Assembly: GCA_036270095.1 (NCBI GenBank)
Contig: DATBDE010000048.1
Location: 10,247 to 74,246, forward strand
DNA length: 64,000 nt
Direction: 5' to 3'
Source of the DNA: DATBDE01 sp036270095
Lineage (GTDB): Bacteria > Actinomycetota > Thermoleophilia > Solirubrobacterales > Solirubrobacteraceae
Part shown: positions 57,015 through 64,000 of the stretch, piece by piece
Position numbering within the stretch: the stretch's first letter is position 1
Layout: every line of letters begins with the position of its first letter
Program-made: the position numbers and the translations under genes
The notes under the pieces: model-generated
Told to the model about the DNA's origin: nothing
What the model saw: only the letters and a program-made list of their open reading frames with translations
Databases searched by the model: none

Positions 57015-57923
57015 GTGCCCAAGAAGGAACCCCGGTCGCTCTACGGGCAGGTCGTGGCCATCACCGGCGCGGCGCGTGGGATCGGCAAGGCGACGGCGCG
57101 CGCGCTGGCGCGCCAAGGTGCAAGGGTCGGCATCGGCGACCTCGACGTCGAGCTCGCCCGCGAGACCGCCGAGGAGCTCGGTGGCAGCGTCGAGGCGTTC
57201 CCGCTCAACGTCTGCGACCGCGCCTCGTTCTCGCACTTCCTGGACGAGGTCGAGCGCACGCTCGGGCCCGTCGACGTGCTCATCAACAACGCCGGCATCA
57301 TGCCGCTGGGGTCGTTCGACGAGGAGGACGACGCCACCACCCTGCGCCAGATCGACATCAACGTCGTCGGCGTCATGACCGGGTGCAAGCTCGTCATCCC
57401 GAAGATGAAGCAGCGCGGCCGCGGCCACATCGTGAACATCGCCTCGATGGCGGGTCGCGCGGGCTACGCCAATGCGGTCACCTATTGCACGACGAAGTTC
57501 GCGGTTGTCGGCCTCTCCGAGGCCTTGCGGGCCGAACTGCGCGGCACCGGGATCGAGCTCTCGGTCGTGTGCCCGGGCGTGGTCAACACCGAGCTCGGCT
57601 CCGGCTTGAACGAGACCCGCGCGGCCAAGGTCGTGGAGCCCGAGGAGGTCGCCGACGCGATCGTCGACGCCCTGCGCACCGACCGCTTCGACGTCTTCGT
57701 GCCTGCGGTGGCCGGCACCATCTGGCGCGCCGTCCACGTGCTGCCCCGCAGCGCGGCGGAGAAGGTGGGCCAGGCGCTCAAGGCCGACCAGGTCCTGAGC
57801 AACCCGGACCAGAGTGTGCGCGCGGGCTACGAGGCGCGCGCGGCGGCGTGCGACCCCGGCGTGGAGGAGCGCGCGGCCGCGGTCGACCCCGCTCCCCCGG
57901 CGGGCGAGAAGGTCACGAGCTAG
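57015..57923 (+). CDS. Short-chain dehydrogenase/reductase
   Basis: A 302-residue classical SDR: TGAARGIGKA for NAD(P) binding, LINNAGIMP (NNAG), IASMAG with the catalytic Ser, YCTTK for Tyr and Lys. A C-terminal extension of about 55 residues beyond the fold (ADQVLSNPDQSVRAGYEAR) recalls the SDRs of mycobacterial lipid metabolism. AGGAGG 8 bases before the GTG. Substrate unknown. Converges with the hydrolase gene, overlapping by 4 bases. Confidence 0.85.
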   Translation: MPKKEPRSLYGQVVAITGAARGIGKATARALARQGARVGIGDLDVELARETAEELGGSVEAFPLNVCDRASFSHFLDEVERTLGPVDVLINNAGIMPLGSFDEEDDATTLRQIDINVVGVMTGCKLVIPKMKQRGRGHIVNIASMAGRAGYANAVTYCTTKFAVVGLSEALRAELRGTGIELSVVCPGVVNTELGSGLNETRAAKVVEPEEVADAIVDALRTDRFDVFVPAVAGTIWRAVHVLPRSAAEKVGQALKADQVLSNPDQSVRAGYEARAAACDPGVEERAAAVDPAPPAGEKVTS

Positions 57924-58798
57924 GCGCGCAGCCAGTCCGCGATCGCGCGCCCGAGCTCCGGGCCGGCGTCCTCCTGCAAGAAGTGGCCGCTGTCGCCGAC
58001 GTAGCGCGGCGGCGCCGCGCCGAGCGCGCTCGCGAAGCGCTCGCCGGCCTGCGGCGGCAGGATCGGGTCGGCGTCGGCCCACAGCACCAGCGTCGGGCGG
58101 CGATCGTCCGCGAGCGCGTCGAGCACGCGCTGCTGGGCCATGCCGCCGGGCGTCCCGGGGACGGTCGGGAGCATGAGCGGGAACGCCCGCGCGCCCGCCT
58201 TGGCCGCGGCGCTTGGGAACGGCGCGTCGTAGGCGGCGGCCACGGCATCGCCCGGATCGGTATGGCAGGCGCGGCGCACGAGCAGGCCGACGGGAAGGTC
58301 CTCGGTCCGCTCCACGAACGCGCGGAACGCCTGCCACGCCTCGGTCATCCGCTGCTCACCCGTCCACAGCCCGGTGTCCATGACCACCAGCCGCGCGATC
58401 CGGTCCGGGTGCTCGGCGGCCAGGCGCAGGCCGATCGGCCCGCCCCAGTCGTGCGCGACGACCGTGGCGTCGCGCAGGTCGAGCTCCTCGAGCAGGTCCG
58501 CGGCGAGCGCCACGTGGCGCTCGTACGAGTACCAGCCCAGGTCGACCGGCTTGTCCGAGCGCCCGAACCCGGCGCAGTCGGGGGCGATGCAGCGGTAGCC
58601 GGCGGCGCGTACGGGCGGGATCACCGTGCGCCACAGGAACGACCAGGTGGGCTCGCCGTGGAAGAACACCACCGGCGGCCCGTCGCCCTCGTCGACATGG
58701 GCCAGGCGCAGCTCGCCCGCCTGCCGGTAGTGCGGAGCGAAGGGGAAGTCGGGAAGCCCGTCGAGGACCTCGTCCGGCGTGCGGATGGCGCCCATCAT
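57920..58798 (-). CDS. Haloalkane-dehalogenase-like alpha/beta hydrolase
   Basis: A 292-residue alpha/beta hydrolase. HGEPTWSFLWR (47-57) and the nucleophile elbow VVAHDWGG (D117) match haloalkane dehalogenases, where Asp replaces the usual Ser. The C-terminal His is in GDSGHFLQEDAG (about 270-281). The second halide-stabilising Trp (the W after the nucleophile, DW) is present. Activity on haloalkanes is likely by family but many close relatives are uncharacterised. The ATG overlaps the stop of the upstream gene. Confidence 0.85.
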   Translation of the reverse strand: MMGAIRTPDEVLDGLPDFPFAPHYRQAGELRLAHVDEGDGPPVVFFHGEPTWSFLWRTVIPPVRAAGYRCIAPDCAGFGRSDKPVDLGWYSYERHVALAADLLEELDLRDATVVAHDWGGPIGLRLAAEHPDRIARLVVMDTGLWTGEQRMTEAWQAFRAFVERTEDLPVGLLVRRACHTDPGDAVAAAYDAPFPSAAAKAGARAFPLMLPTVPGTPGGMAQQRVLDALADDRRPTLVLWADADPILPPQAGERFASALGAAPPRYVGDSGHFLQEDAGPELGRAIADWLRA

Positions 58799-60294
58799 CC
58801 GAGCCCGAGCCGGTGCAGCGCCGGCTCGAGCGCGGCGGCGTCGCGCGAGGCGGTGACGTGGATCGCGCCCGGCTCGCGCACCCACGCGATCAGGTTGAGC
58901 GCCTGCAACCGGTCGAGGAAGAACTGGAACGCGTAGGCCTGGCGCGGCGCCGTGTAGTGGCGCTCGATGTCGAAGGCGTAGCCGGTGGTGTGGAGCGAGT
59001 AGTTCGGCGTGGCCTCGCTGTTCGTCCCCACCAGCAGCTGCTGGTAGCGGCTGTCGCGCACCGCGCTGGTGACCGTGAGCGCCCCGCGGCCGACGAACGC
59101 GTGCACGCCGGCGCCGATGTAGGCCAGCACGGCCAGGCCCTCGGGCCGCAGGGCGCGGTACAGCGTCGGCTTCTGGCCGAGCTTGGGCGCGAGCTCGCCC
59201 ATGTGCGGGTCCACGCGCACCCCCGCGCGCAGGAGCCCGCGCGCGGCCAGCGGGAGCAGGACGTGGCCGGTCTCGGCGCGCCCGAGGTCGGCGGGGGTTG
59301 CGAACACCGTCGTCTGCCCGGGCGGGTGGAGCAGGTTCTCGGCCGAGTTCTTCTGCGTCTGCAGCGTGGCCCGGCGCCGAAGCTCGGCCGGGTTGGTGCG
59401 GGCCAGGCGCATGATGTCCTTGGCCGCCAACACGCGGAACCAGTAGGTGGCGGAGTCGTCGCCGAGTGAGAAGAGCTTCGCGTAAGCGGCCTGGTGGCGG
59501 GCGGGCGAGCTGTCGAAGTAGAGCTGGGCGTACGGCGTGTGGTCACCGGCGCCGAAGGCGGAGATGACCTGCTGCAGGTTGCCGATGCCCATGTGGTAGC
59601 TCTCGACGGCGAGGTCCTCGCGCGGGAAGTTCCTGCGCGACTCGCGCAGGTAGCGGGCGGTGCCGGCCAGCGCCTTGATCGGGTCGAAGCGGTCGTCGAC
59701 GCGCCGGCGCCGCTGCAGCAGCGTCGCGACGCGCGCCGGCTGCGCCTTGCGCTGGGCCTTGGCGATGTCGCGGGTGATGCGGATGCTCGCGGGCAGGTCG
59801 ACGTGCATGCCCAGGAGCTGGGTCGCGGTGCCGGGGAGGATCTGGGTCAGGCCCGCGGCGGCGCGCGGGTCGGGGCCGGCCATGGCCTCGGGGTCGCCGG
59901 CGCTCTCGAGGAAGACGACGGCCTCGAGCGTGTCAGGGTCGATCCCCGCCGCGGCCGCGGCCTTCTCGATCTGCGGGCGCCAGCGCTCCACCCGCTTCGC
60001 GGTGGCCGCCACCCCGCCGGGCGACTTCGCGTAGAGCGGGTGGCTGAAGCCGGCGGCCGCGCGCCGCTCGAAGGTGGCGTTGTGGGCGCGGTCATAGCGC
60101 AACGGCCCGAAGTTGCCGCCCTCGGCGCGCGAGTGGGGGATGAGGGGCTGGGCGGAGTCGCTGGACCCGCCGCCGCCGCTGGTCGCAAGCACGACGGCGA
60201 TCACTATCAACGCCGCCCCGACCGCCGCGACGATGAGGGCGAGCGCCCCGCCGCGGAGCCGGCGGCGCCGCGGAGCCTCCGGAGGCGCTGCCAT
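58795..60294 (-). CDS. Membrane-anchored lytic transglycosylase with VanY-like C-terminus
   Basis: A 499-residue wall enzyme. One N-terminal membrane helix (about 16-37) precedes an SLT-type domain (about 100-270) with the catalytic Glu in FLESAGDPEAM (E130) and GLTQILPGTATQL. The C-terminal region (about 350-490) contains SLHTTGYAFDI, matching the S-x-H-x-x-G-x-A-x-D zinc motif of M15/VanY D,D-peptidases, and GAIHVTAS as a candidate third ligand. So one chain may both cleave glycan and peptide. TAGCTT lies 8 bases before ATG 60294, indicating a leaderless start. Confidence 0.8.
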   Translation of the reverse strand: MAAPPEAPRRRRLRGGALALIVAAVGAALIVIAVVLATSGGGGSSDSAQPLIPHSRAEGGNFGPLRYDRAHNATFERRAAAGFSHPLYAKSPGGVAATAKRVERWRPQIEKAAAAAGIDPDTLEAVVFLESAGDPEAMAGPDPRAAAGLTQILPGTATQLLGMHVDLPASIRITRDIAKAQRKAQPARVATLLQRRRRVDDRFDPIKALAGTARYLRESRRNFPREDLAVESYHMGIGNLQQVISAFGAGDHTPYAQLYFDSSPARHQAAYAKLFSLGDDSATYWFRVLAAKDIMRLARTNPAELRRRATLQTQKNSAENLLHPPGQTTVFATPADLGRAETGHVLLPLAARGLLRAGVRVDPHMGELAPKLGQKPTLYRALRPEGLAVLAYIGAGVHAFVGRGALTVTSAVRDSRYQQLLVGTNSEATPNYSLHTTGYAFDIERHYTAPRQAYAFQFFLDRLQALNLIAWVREPGAIHVTASRDAAALEPALHRLGLG

Positions 60295-60302
60295 CGGCCT
60301 CG

Positions 60303-60322
60303 AAGCTAGCAAGCGTTACCGT
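60303..60322. promoter_or_regulatory. Divergent leaderless promoter pair (transglycosylase / DNA methylase)
   Basis: TAGCTT (minus, reverse of 60303-60308) ends 8 bases before ATG 60294, and TACCGT (60317-60322) ends 6 bases before ATG 60329. Neither side has an SD. Confidence 0.45.
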
Positions 60323-60328
60323 CGCCCC

Positions 60329-61171
60329 ATGCGGGTGGTCAGCGCCCCGACAAGCATCGCCCTCGACGACGACCTGGTGATCGAGGGCGACAACGCCGAC
60401 GTGCTCCCGCTGCTGCCCGACGGGCACTTCGACCTGGTCTACATCGACCCGCCCTTCAACACCGGAAAGCGGCGCGAGCGACGCACGCTGTCGGTGTCGG
60501 CGGCCGACGACGGCGAGCGCCAGGGCTTCGGCGGCCGGCGCTACCGCGCCCGCGTGCTCGGGGCGCTCTCCTACGCCGACGAGCACGCCGACTACCTGGG
60601 CTTTCTCGGCCCGCGCCTCGAGCACGCCCGCCGCCTGCTGGCGCCGCACGGCACCCTCTACCTGCACCTCGACTACCGCGAGGCCCACTACGCCAAGGTG
60701 CTGCTCGACGAGCTCTTCGGCCGCGACGCCTTCCTCAACGAGCTCGTGTGGGCCTACGACTACGGCGGGCGCCCACGCGACCGCTGGCCGGCCAAGCACG
60801 ACACGGTGCTCGTCTATGTGCGCACGCCGGGCGCCCACCACTTCGACGCCGAGGCGGTCGACCGCGAGCCCTACATGGCGCCGGGCCTGGTCACGCCCGA
60901 GAAGGCGGCGCGGGGCAAGCGCCCGTCCGACACCTGGTGGCACACGATCGTGCCCACCAACGGGCGCGAGAAGACCGGCTACCCGACGCAGAAGCCCGAG
61001 GGCATCGTGCGGCGGATGGTGCAGGCCTCCTCGCGCCCGGGCGGCTGGTGCCTGGACTTCTTCGCCGGCTCGGGCACGCTCGGCGCCGTATGCGCGAAGC
61101 TCGGCCGGCGCTACGTCCTCGTCGACTCCAACCCCGAGGCGATCGCGGTTGCCCGCCGACGCCTAGCGTGA
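60329..61171 (+). CDS. Orphan adenine/cytosine-N4 DNA methyltransferase (beta-type)
   Basis: A 280-residue amino-methyltransferase with motif IV DPPF at 40-43 placed before motif I FAGSGT (about 245-250), the beta-class permutation. Motif DLVYIDPPFNTG and the later YPTQKPEGIVRRMV are typical of adenine N6 MTases such as the Mod/HinfI/CcrM group; motif IV D-P-P-F favours N6-adenine. No restriction enzyme or specificity subunit is adjacent, so it is a solitary methyltransferase. Overlaps the convergent cupin gene by 9 bases. Confidence 0.9.
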   Translation: MRVVSAPTSIALDDDLVIEGDNADVLPLLPDGHFDLVYIDPPFNTGKRRERRTLSVSAADDGERQGFGGRRYRARVLGALSYADEHADYLGFLGPRLEHARRLLAPHGTLYLHLDYREAHYAKVLLDELFGRDAFLNELVWAYDYGGRPRDRWPAKHDTVLVYVRTPGAHHFDAEAVDREPYMAPGLVTPEKAARGKRPSDTWWHTIVPTNGREKTGYPTQKPEGIVRRMVQASSRPGGWCLDFFAGSGTLGAVCAKLGRRYVLVDSNPEAIAVARRRLA

Positions 61172-61543
61172 GCCGAGCGTCGCGGCGGCGTTGCGGCCGA
61201 CGATCTCCATCGTCGCCTGGAGCTGCGTCGTCGGGCTGAACTCGATGACCTCGGTTCCGGCGGCGAGCACCGGCGTGTGGCCGGGCGCGGCGTAGTAGGC
61301 CTCGCCCGCCTCGATCGTCTCCTCGTGGTCGGCGTAGCGGAACGTGATGCTGCCCGCAACGACGATGCCCCAGTGCGGCGACTGGCAGCGGTCGTCGGGC
61401 AGGCCCTGGAACAGCGGCGCGGCGTCGACGGCCTCGTCGAAGCGCTCGAACCCGACGGTGTGGTCGCCGAGCTGCTCGAAGCGGCCCTCGTAGCCCGGCA
61501 GCTCCTGGACGGTGGACGCGCTCGCCTTGCTGGCCTTCGGCAT
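61163..61543 (-). CDS. Small cupin-domain protein
   Basis: A 126-residue single-domain cupin: HWGIVVAGSITFRYADHEETIEAGEAYYAAPGHTP gives the two cupin motifs. The first motif has one His and a Gly-Ser in place of the full two-His set, and the second ends in GHTP, so metal binding may be partial. AGGAGG 6 bases before the ATG confirms the start. Function unknown. Confidence 0.8.
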   Translation of the reverse strand: MPKASKASASTVQELPGYEGRFEQLGDHTVGFERFDEAVDAAPLFQGLPDDRCQSPHWGIVVAGSITFRYADHEETIEAGEAYYAAPGHTPVLAAGTEVIEFSPTTQLQATMEIVGRNAAATLGSR

Positions 61544-61619
61544 GTGATCCTCCTGGCTTGGTGACCGGACGCCCGCCAAGCTCTCAGCCGTCCGTGTGCG
61601 CAGCGCAAAGGGCGCGCAA

Positions 61620-62663
61620 ATGAGCGCGCCCGACGTGGCCGTCATCGGCGGCGGCATCGTCGGCGTGAGCGCCGCGGCGTTCCTGGCTCGGGCCGGGGCG
61701 CGCGTGGAGCTGTTCGAGCGCGCCGAGCTCGCCGCCGCCGCCTCGGGCCGCAACTCCGGCGCCATCCAGCACCCCTACGACCCCGAGCTGCTGGGCCTGC
61801 ACAACGAGACCGTCGCCATGTACTCGAACCTCGACGGCTTTGCCTTCGACCTCGAGCCGGCCGGCGTGCTCGTGCTCGGCCGCGACGCGGCTGCGCTGGC
61901 CGCGCTCGCCGCCGACCTGGGCGAGGCCTTCCCCGAGCTCGAGCCGGCCGTGGTCGACGGGCGCGCGGCCGAGCCGCTGCTGGCGCCGGGCGTGGCCGCC
62001 TGCCGCTTGCGCTCGGGCCACCCCGTGCGGCCCGAGGCGGCGACGCTCGCGTTCGCGGAGGCGGCGCGGGCGGCCGGCGCCGTCCTGCACACCGGCGCCC
62101 CCGCCCGCGCCGCCGACCTCCTCGAGACCTCGGGGGCGGTGCTCGTCGCCGCCGGGCCGTGGACGCCCGAGGTCGTCGACCCGACCGGGAGCTGGCGGCC
62201 GATCACGCCGGTCTGGGGCGTCAACGCCGAGGTCGCCCTCGAGGAGCCGCCGCGCGCGATCCTCGAGGAGGGCGGCGTCGAGTCGGCGGTGGCGGGCGCC
62301 GCGCCACCGCTGCTGTTCAGCCTCACCACCGCCGGCGGCGTGGGCGCGCTCGGTTCCACGTTCCTGGACCGCGAGCCCGACCCGGACGCGTTCGTGCCGG
62401 CGCTGCTCGAGCGCGGCCGCGCCTTCGTGCCCGGGCTGGGCGAGGCGGTCTCGGTGCGCGCGTGCGCGCGCCCGCAGTGCTTCGACGGGCGGCCGCTGCT
62501 CGGGCCCATCCCCGGCCGCGGCCGGCTCTTCGTGGCCGCCGGGCACGGGCCCTGGGGGATCTCGACCGGGCCGGCCTCCGCGCGCCTGGTCGCGGACGCC
62601 ATACTCGACCCCGCCACGGCGATCCCGCCCGCGCTCGACGTGGCCCGAGCATGCGCCGCCTGA
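61620..62663 (+). CDS. FAD-dependent oxidoreductase (DAO family)
   Basis: A 347-residue flavoprotein of the D-amino-acid-oxidase/glycine-oxidase family: VAVIGGGIVGVSAAAFLARAGARVELFE (FAD dinucleotide motif), ASGRNSGAIQHPYD, and C-terminal GPIPGRGRLFVAAGHGPWGIS. It likely oxidises an amino acid, sarcosine-like or related compound. Product overlaps the next gene by 13 bases. Confidence 0.87.
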   Translation: MSAPDVAVIGGGIVGVSAAAFLARAGARVELFERAELAAAASGRNSGAIQHPYDPELLGLHNETVAMYSNLDGFAFDLEPAGVLVLGRDAAALAALAADLGEAFPELEPAVVDGRAAEPLLAPGVAACRLRSGHPVRPEAATLAFAEAARAAGAVLHTGAPARAADLLETSGAVLVAAGPWTPEVVDPTGSWRPITPVWGVNAEVALEEPPRAILEEGGVESAVAGAAPPLLFSLTTAGGVGALGSTFLDREPDPDAFVPALLERGRAFVPGLGEAVSVRACARPQCFDGRPLLGPIPGRGRLFVAAGHGPWGISTGPASARLVADAILDPATAIPPALDVARACAA

Positions 62664-63394
62664 TCACCATCCCCATCAGCCACTTCTGCGAGAAGGCGCG
62701 CTGGGCGCTGGGGCGCGCCGGGCTTGAGTACCAGGAGGAGGCGCATGTCCAGGTCATCCATGTGATTGCGGCCAGGCGGGCCGGCGGCGGGCGCACGGTG
62801 CCGGTGCTGGTGTGCGACGAGGGCGTGCTGCCCGAGTCGGGGTCGATCGTGGGCTACGCCGCGCAGCGCGCGCCCGCCGACCGGGCCTTCGAGCCCGACG
62901 ACCCGGTGCAGCTGGCCGAGGCGGTGCGCATCGAGCGCTGGCTGGACGCCGACCTCGGGCCACACACGCGGCGCTGGACCTACTGGGAGATGCGCGACGA
63001 GCGCGAGCTGGCCGAGGCCTACAACCTGACCGGCGTGCCCGACTGGGAGCGAGCGTCCTTCCCCGTCCTCTACCGGCCGCTGTTCGAGGCGGTCAAGCGC
63101 GTACTCGACGTGACGCCGGAGACGACGGCCGATTCCAAGCTTCGCGTGCGCGCGCTGTTCGACACGGTGGGCGAGCGGCTCGCCGACGGGCGGCCGTTTC
63201 TCGTCGGCGAGCGCTTCTCACGCGCGGACCTGAGCTTCGCGGCGCTGGCGGCCCCGGTGCTCATGCCGGACCAGTACGGGATCCCGCTGCCCAAGCTGCA
63301 CGAGCTGCCCGCGGCATGGGCGGAGGACATCGCCGACCTGCGCGCGCACCCCGCGGGCGCGTTCGCGCTGCGGATGTTCGCCGACTACCGCTAG
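62651..63394 (+). CDS. Glutathione S-transferase-like protein
   Basis: A 247-residue GST-fold protein: an N-terminal thioredoxin-like half (ITIPISHFCEKARWALGRAG, with S/C at the usual active-site position, and VPVLVCDEGVLPESGSIVGY containing cis-Pro and ES for thiol binding) and a C-terminal helical half (about 90-240) ending AFALRMFADYR. Actinobacteria generally lack glutathione, so the thiol partner may be another one. Overlaps the oxidoreductase gene and the DoxX gene end. Confidence 0.85.
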   Translation: MRRLITIPISHFCEKARWALGRAGLEYQEEAHVQVIHVIAARRAGGGRTVPVLVCDEGVLPESGSIVGYAAQRAPADRAFEPDDPVQLAEAVRIERWLDADLGPHTRRWTYWEMRDERELAEAYNLTGVPDWERASFPVLYRPLFEAVKRVLDVTPETTADSKLRVRALFDTVGERLADGRPFLVGERFSRADLSFAALAAPVLMPDQYGIPLPKLHELPAAWAEDIADLRAHPAGAFALRMFADYR

Positions 63395-63996
63395 CGGTTG
63401 GCGGGCTCGCCGTCGTGCTCGGCGCGCGCCGCGTCCGCGCGCTCCACGAACCGCGGCCGGTAGGGCTCGGCCTCCGCGGCGGGAGCGGGCTGGGGCTGCG
63501 GCTCGGGCTCCGGCGCGCGTTCGCCCAGCGCGATCACGGCGGCCGATCCGGCCAGGCCTGCCGCGAGCTGCGCCAGCGCGACCGCCAGCCCGGAGCCCTC
63601 GATGCCGAGCGCCGAGTCGAGCGACAGCCGGCGGGGGCCGGTGTCGACGACGGCGAAGATCGCCGCGATCAGCGTGAGGTTGCACTCGTAGCCGCCCTGC
63701 GTGCTCCACACGCCCTTGGGCGCGTGCACCTTGCGGATGGCCGTGGCCATCGTGCCGGTGAGCACCGAGCCCGCGACCGGCGTGAGCAGTCCGGTGGCCA
63801 GCAGAGCGCCGCCGGCCGTCTCGGCAACTCCCGCCGCCGTGGCGTGGTGGCGCCCGGGGCGCAGGCCGAGGCCGTCGAACATCTCACCGGTGCGCTCGGG
63901 GCCGTGGCCGCCGAACCAGCCCTTGAGCTTCTGCAGGCCGTGGCCGACGAACAGGCCGCACACGACGAGACGAAGTGCTGCGATTCCGAGTCCCAT
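63391..63996 (-). CDS. DoxX family membrane protein
   Basis: A 201-residue DoxX-like protein with four hydrophobic helices (LRLVVCGLFVGHGLQKLKGWFGG at the N-terminus, GVAETAGGALLATGLLTP in the middle) and a Pro/Glu-rich C-terminal tail. DoxX proteins are linked to thiol or quinone redox functions. The start ATG is 4 bases from the window edge. Its tail overlaps the GST stop by 4 bases. Confidence 0.85.
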   Translation of the reverse strand: MGLGIAALRLVVCGLFVGHGLQKLKGWFGGHGPERTGEMFDGLGLRPGRHHATAAGVAETAGGALLATGLLTPVAGSVLTGTMATAIRKVHAPKGVWSTQGGYECNLTLIAAIFAVVDTGPRRLSLDSALGIEGSGLAVALAQLAAGLAGSAAVIALGERAPEPEPQPQPAPAAEAEPYRPRFVERADAARAEHDGEPANR

Positions 63997-64000
63997 GCCG

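Overview
The window is very GC-rich and densely coded, with mostly GTG, TTG or ATG starts and many 4-base or slightly longer overlaps. The gene order fhaA-fhaB-pstP-rodA-pbpA-pknB places it in the Actinomycetota. A phosphosulfolactate synthase, a DUF4446 protein beside pheA, and many start codons sitting 5-8 bases after a TAnnnT box suggest a deep branch such as Thermoleophilia/Solirubrobacterales. That placement is an inference, not a measured result. I see no rRNA, tRNA, transposase or CRISPR array.

Region by region. 1-260: a short plus-strand transcription unit with an extreme Shine-Dalgarno sequence, a tiny ORF whose frame continues past an in-frame TGA, and a strong bidirectional terminator. 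0.26-3.9 kb, minus strand: gamma-glutamylcyclotransferase-like protein, HNH nuclease, pheA, DUF4446 protein, membrane-anchored protein. 4.0-14.1 kb, plus strand: the cell-envelope signalling and peptidoglycan operon (membrane Ser/Thr kinase, fhaA, fhaB, pstP, rodA, pbpA, PASTA kinase pknB, ddl). It converges with a third Ser/Thr kinase carrying an extracellular domain. 15.6-21.1 kb: DsbA-like protein, purM, a TetR regulator with its operator, a lactonase-type MBL hydrolase, DUF3891, uppP and a DedA protein.

21.1-41.5 kb is a surface-polysaccharide locus: DegT aminotransferase, DUF354 protein, PglF/WbpM-type dehydratase, LytR_C protein, comA, FlgD-like protein, O-antigen ligase family protein, membrane glycosyltransferase, GT4 enzymes, flippase, CapA, GT2, initiating sugar transferase, ATP-grasp enzyme and an SDR. 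UppP at 20 kb could recycle the shared undecaprenyl carrier. 41.5-49.2 kb: PGRP-type amidase, peptidoglycan-binding/NlpC-like hydrolase, DUF3105, alpha/beta hydrolase, an ECF sigma factor fused to a zinc-finger and membrane domain, and a GMC oxidoreductase.

49.2-57.0 kb is the most unusual part and looks lower in GC: a three-domain protein (degenerate HprK-like, degenerate nucleotidyltransferase-like and methyltransferase domains), an intact nucleotidyltransferase-family gene, a PqqD-domain protein carrying an internal Tat signal and a ten-cysteine tail, a Wzz/BY-kinase, two HprK-like P-loop proteins, and a MauE-TlpA thiol-redox fusion. Together these suggest a peptide or protein maturation system for an exported cysteine-rich product, possibly tied to the polysaccharide machinery. 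57-64 kb returns to ordinary genes: SDR, haloalkane-dehalogenase-like hydrolase, transglycosylase with a VanY-like C-terminus, a solitary DNA methyltransferase, cupin, FAD oxidoreductase, GST-like protein and DoxX.
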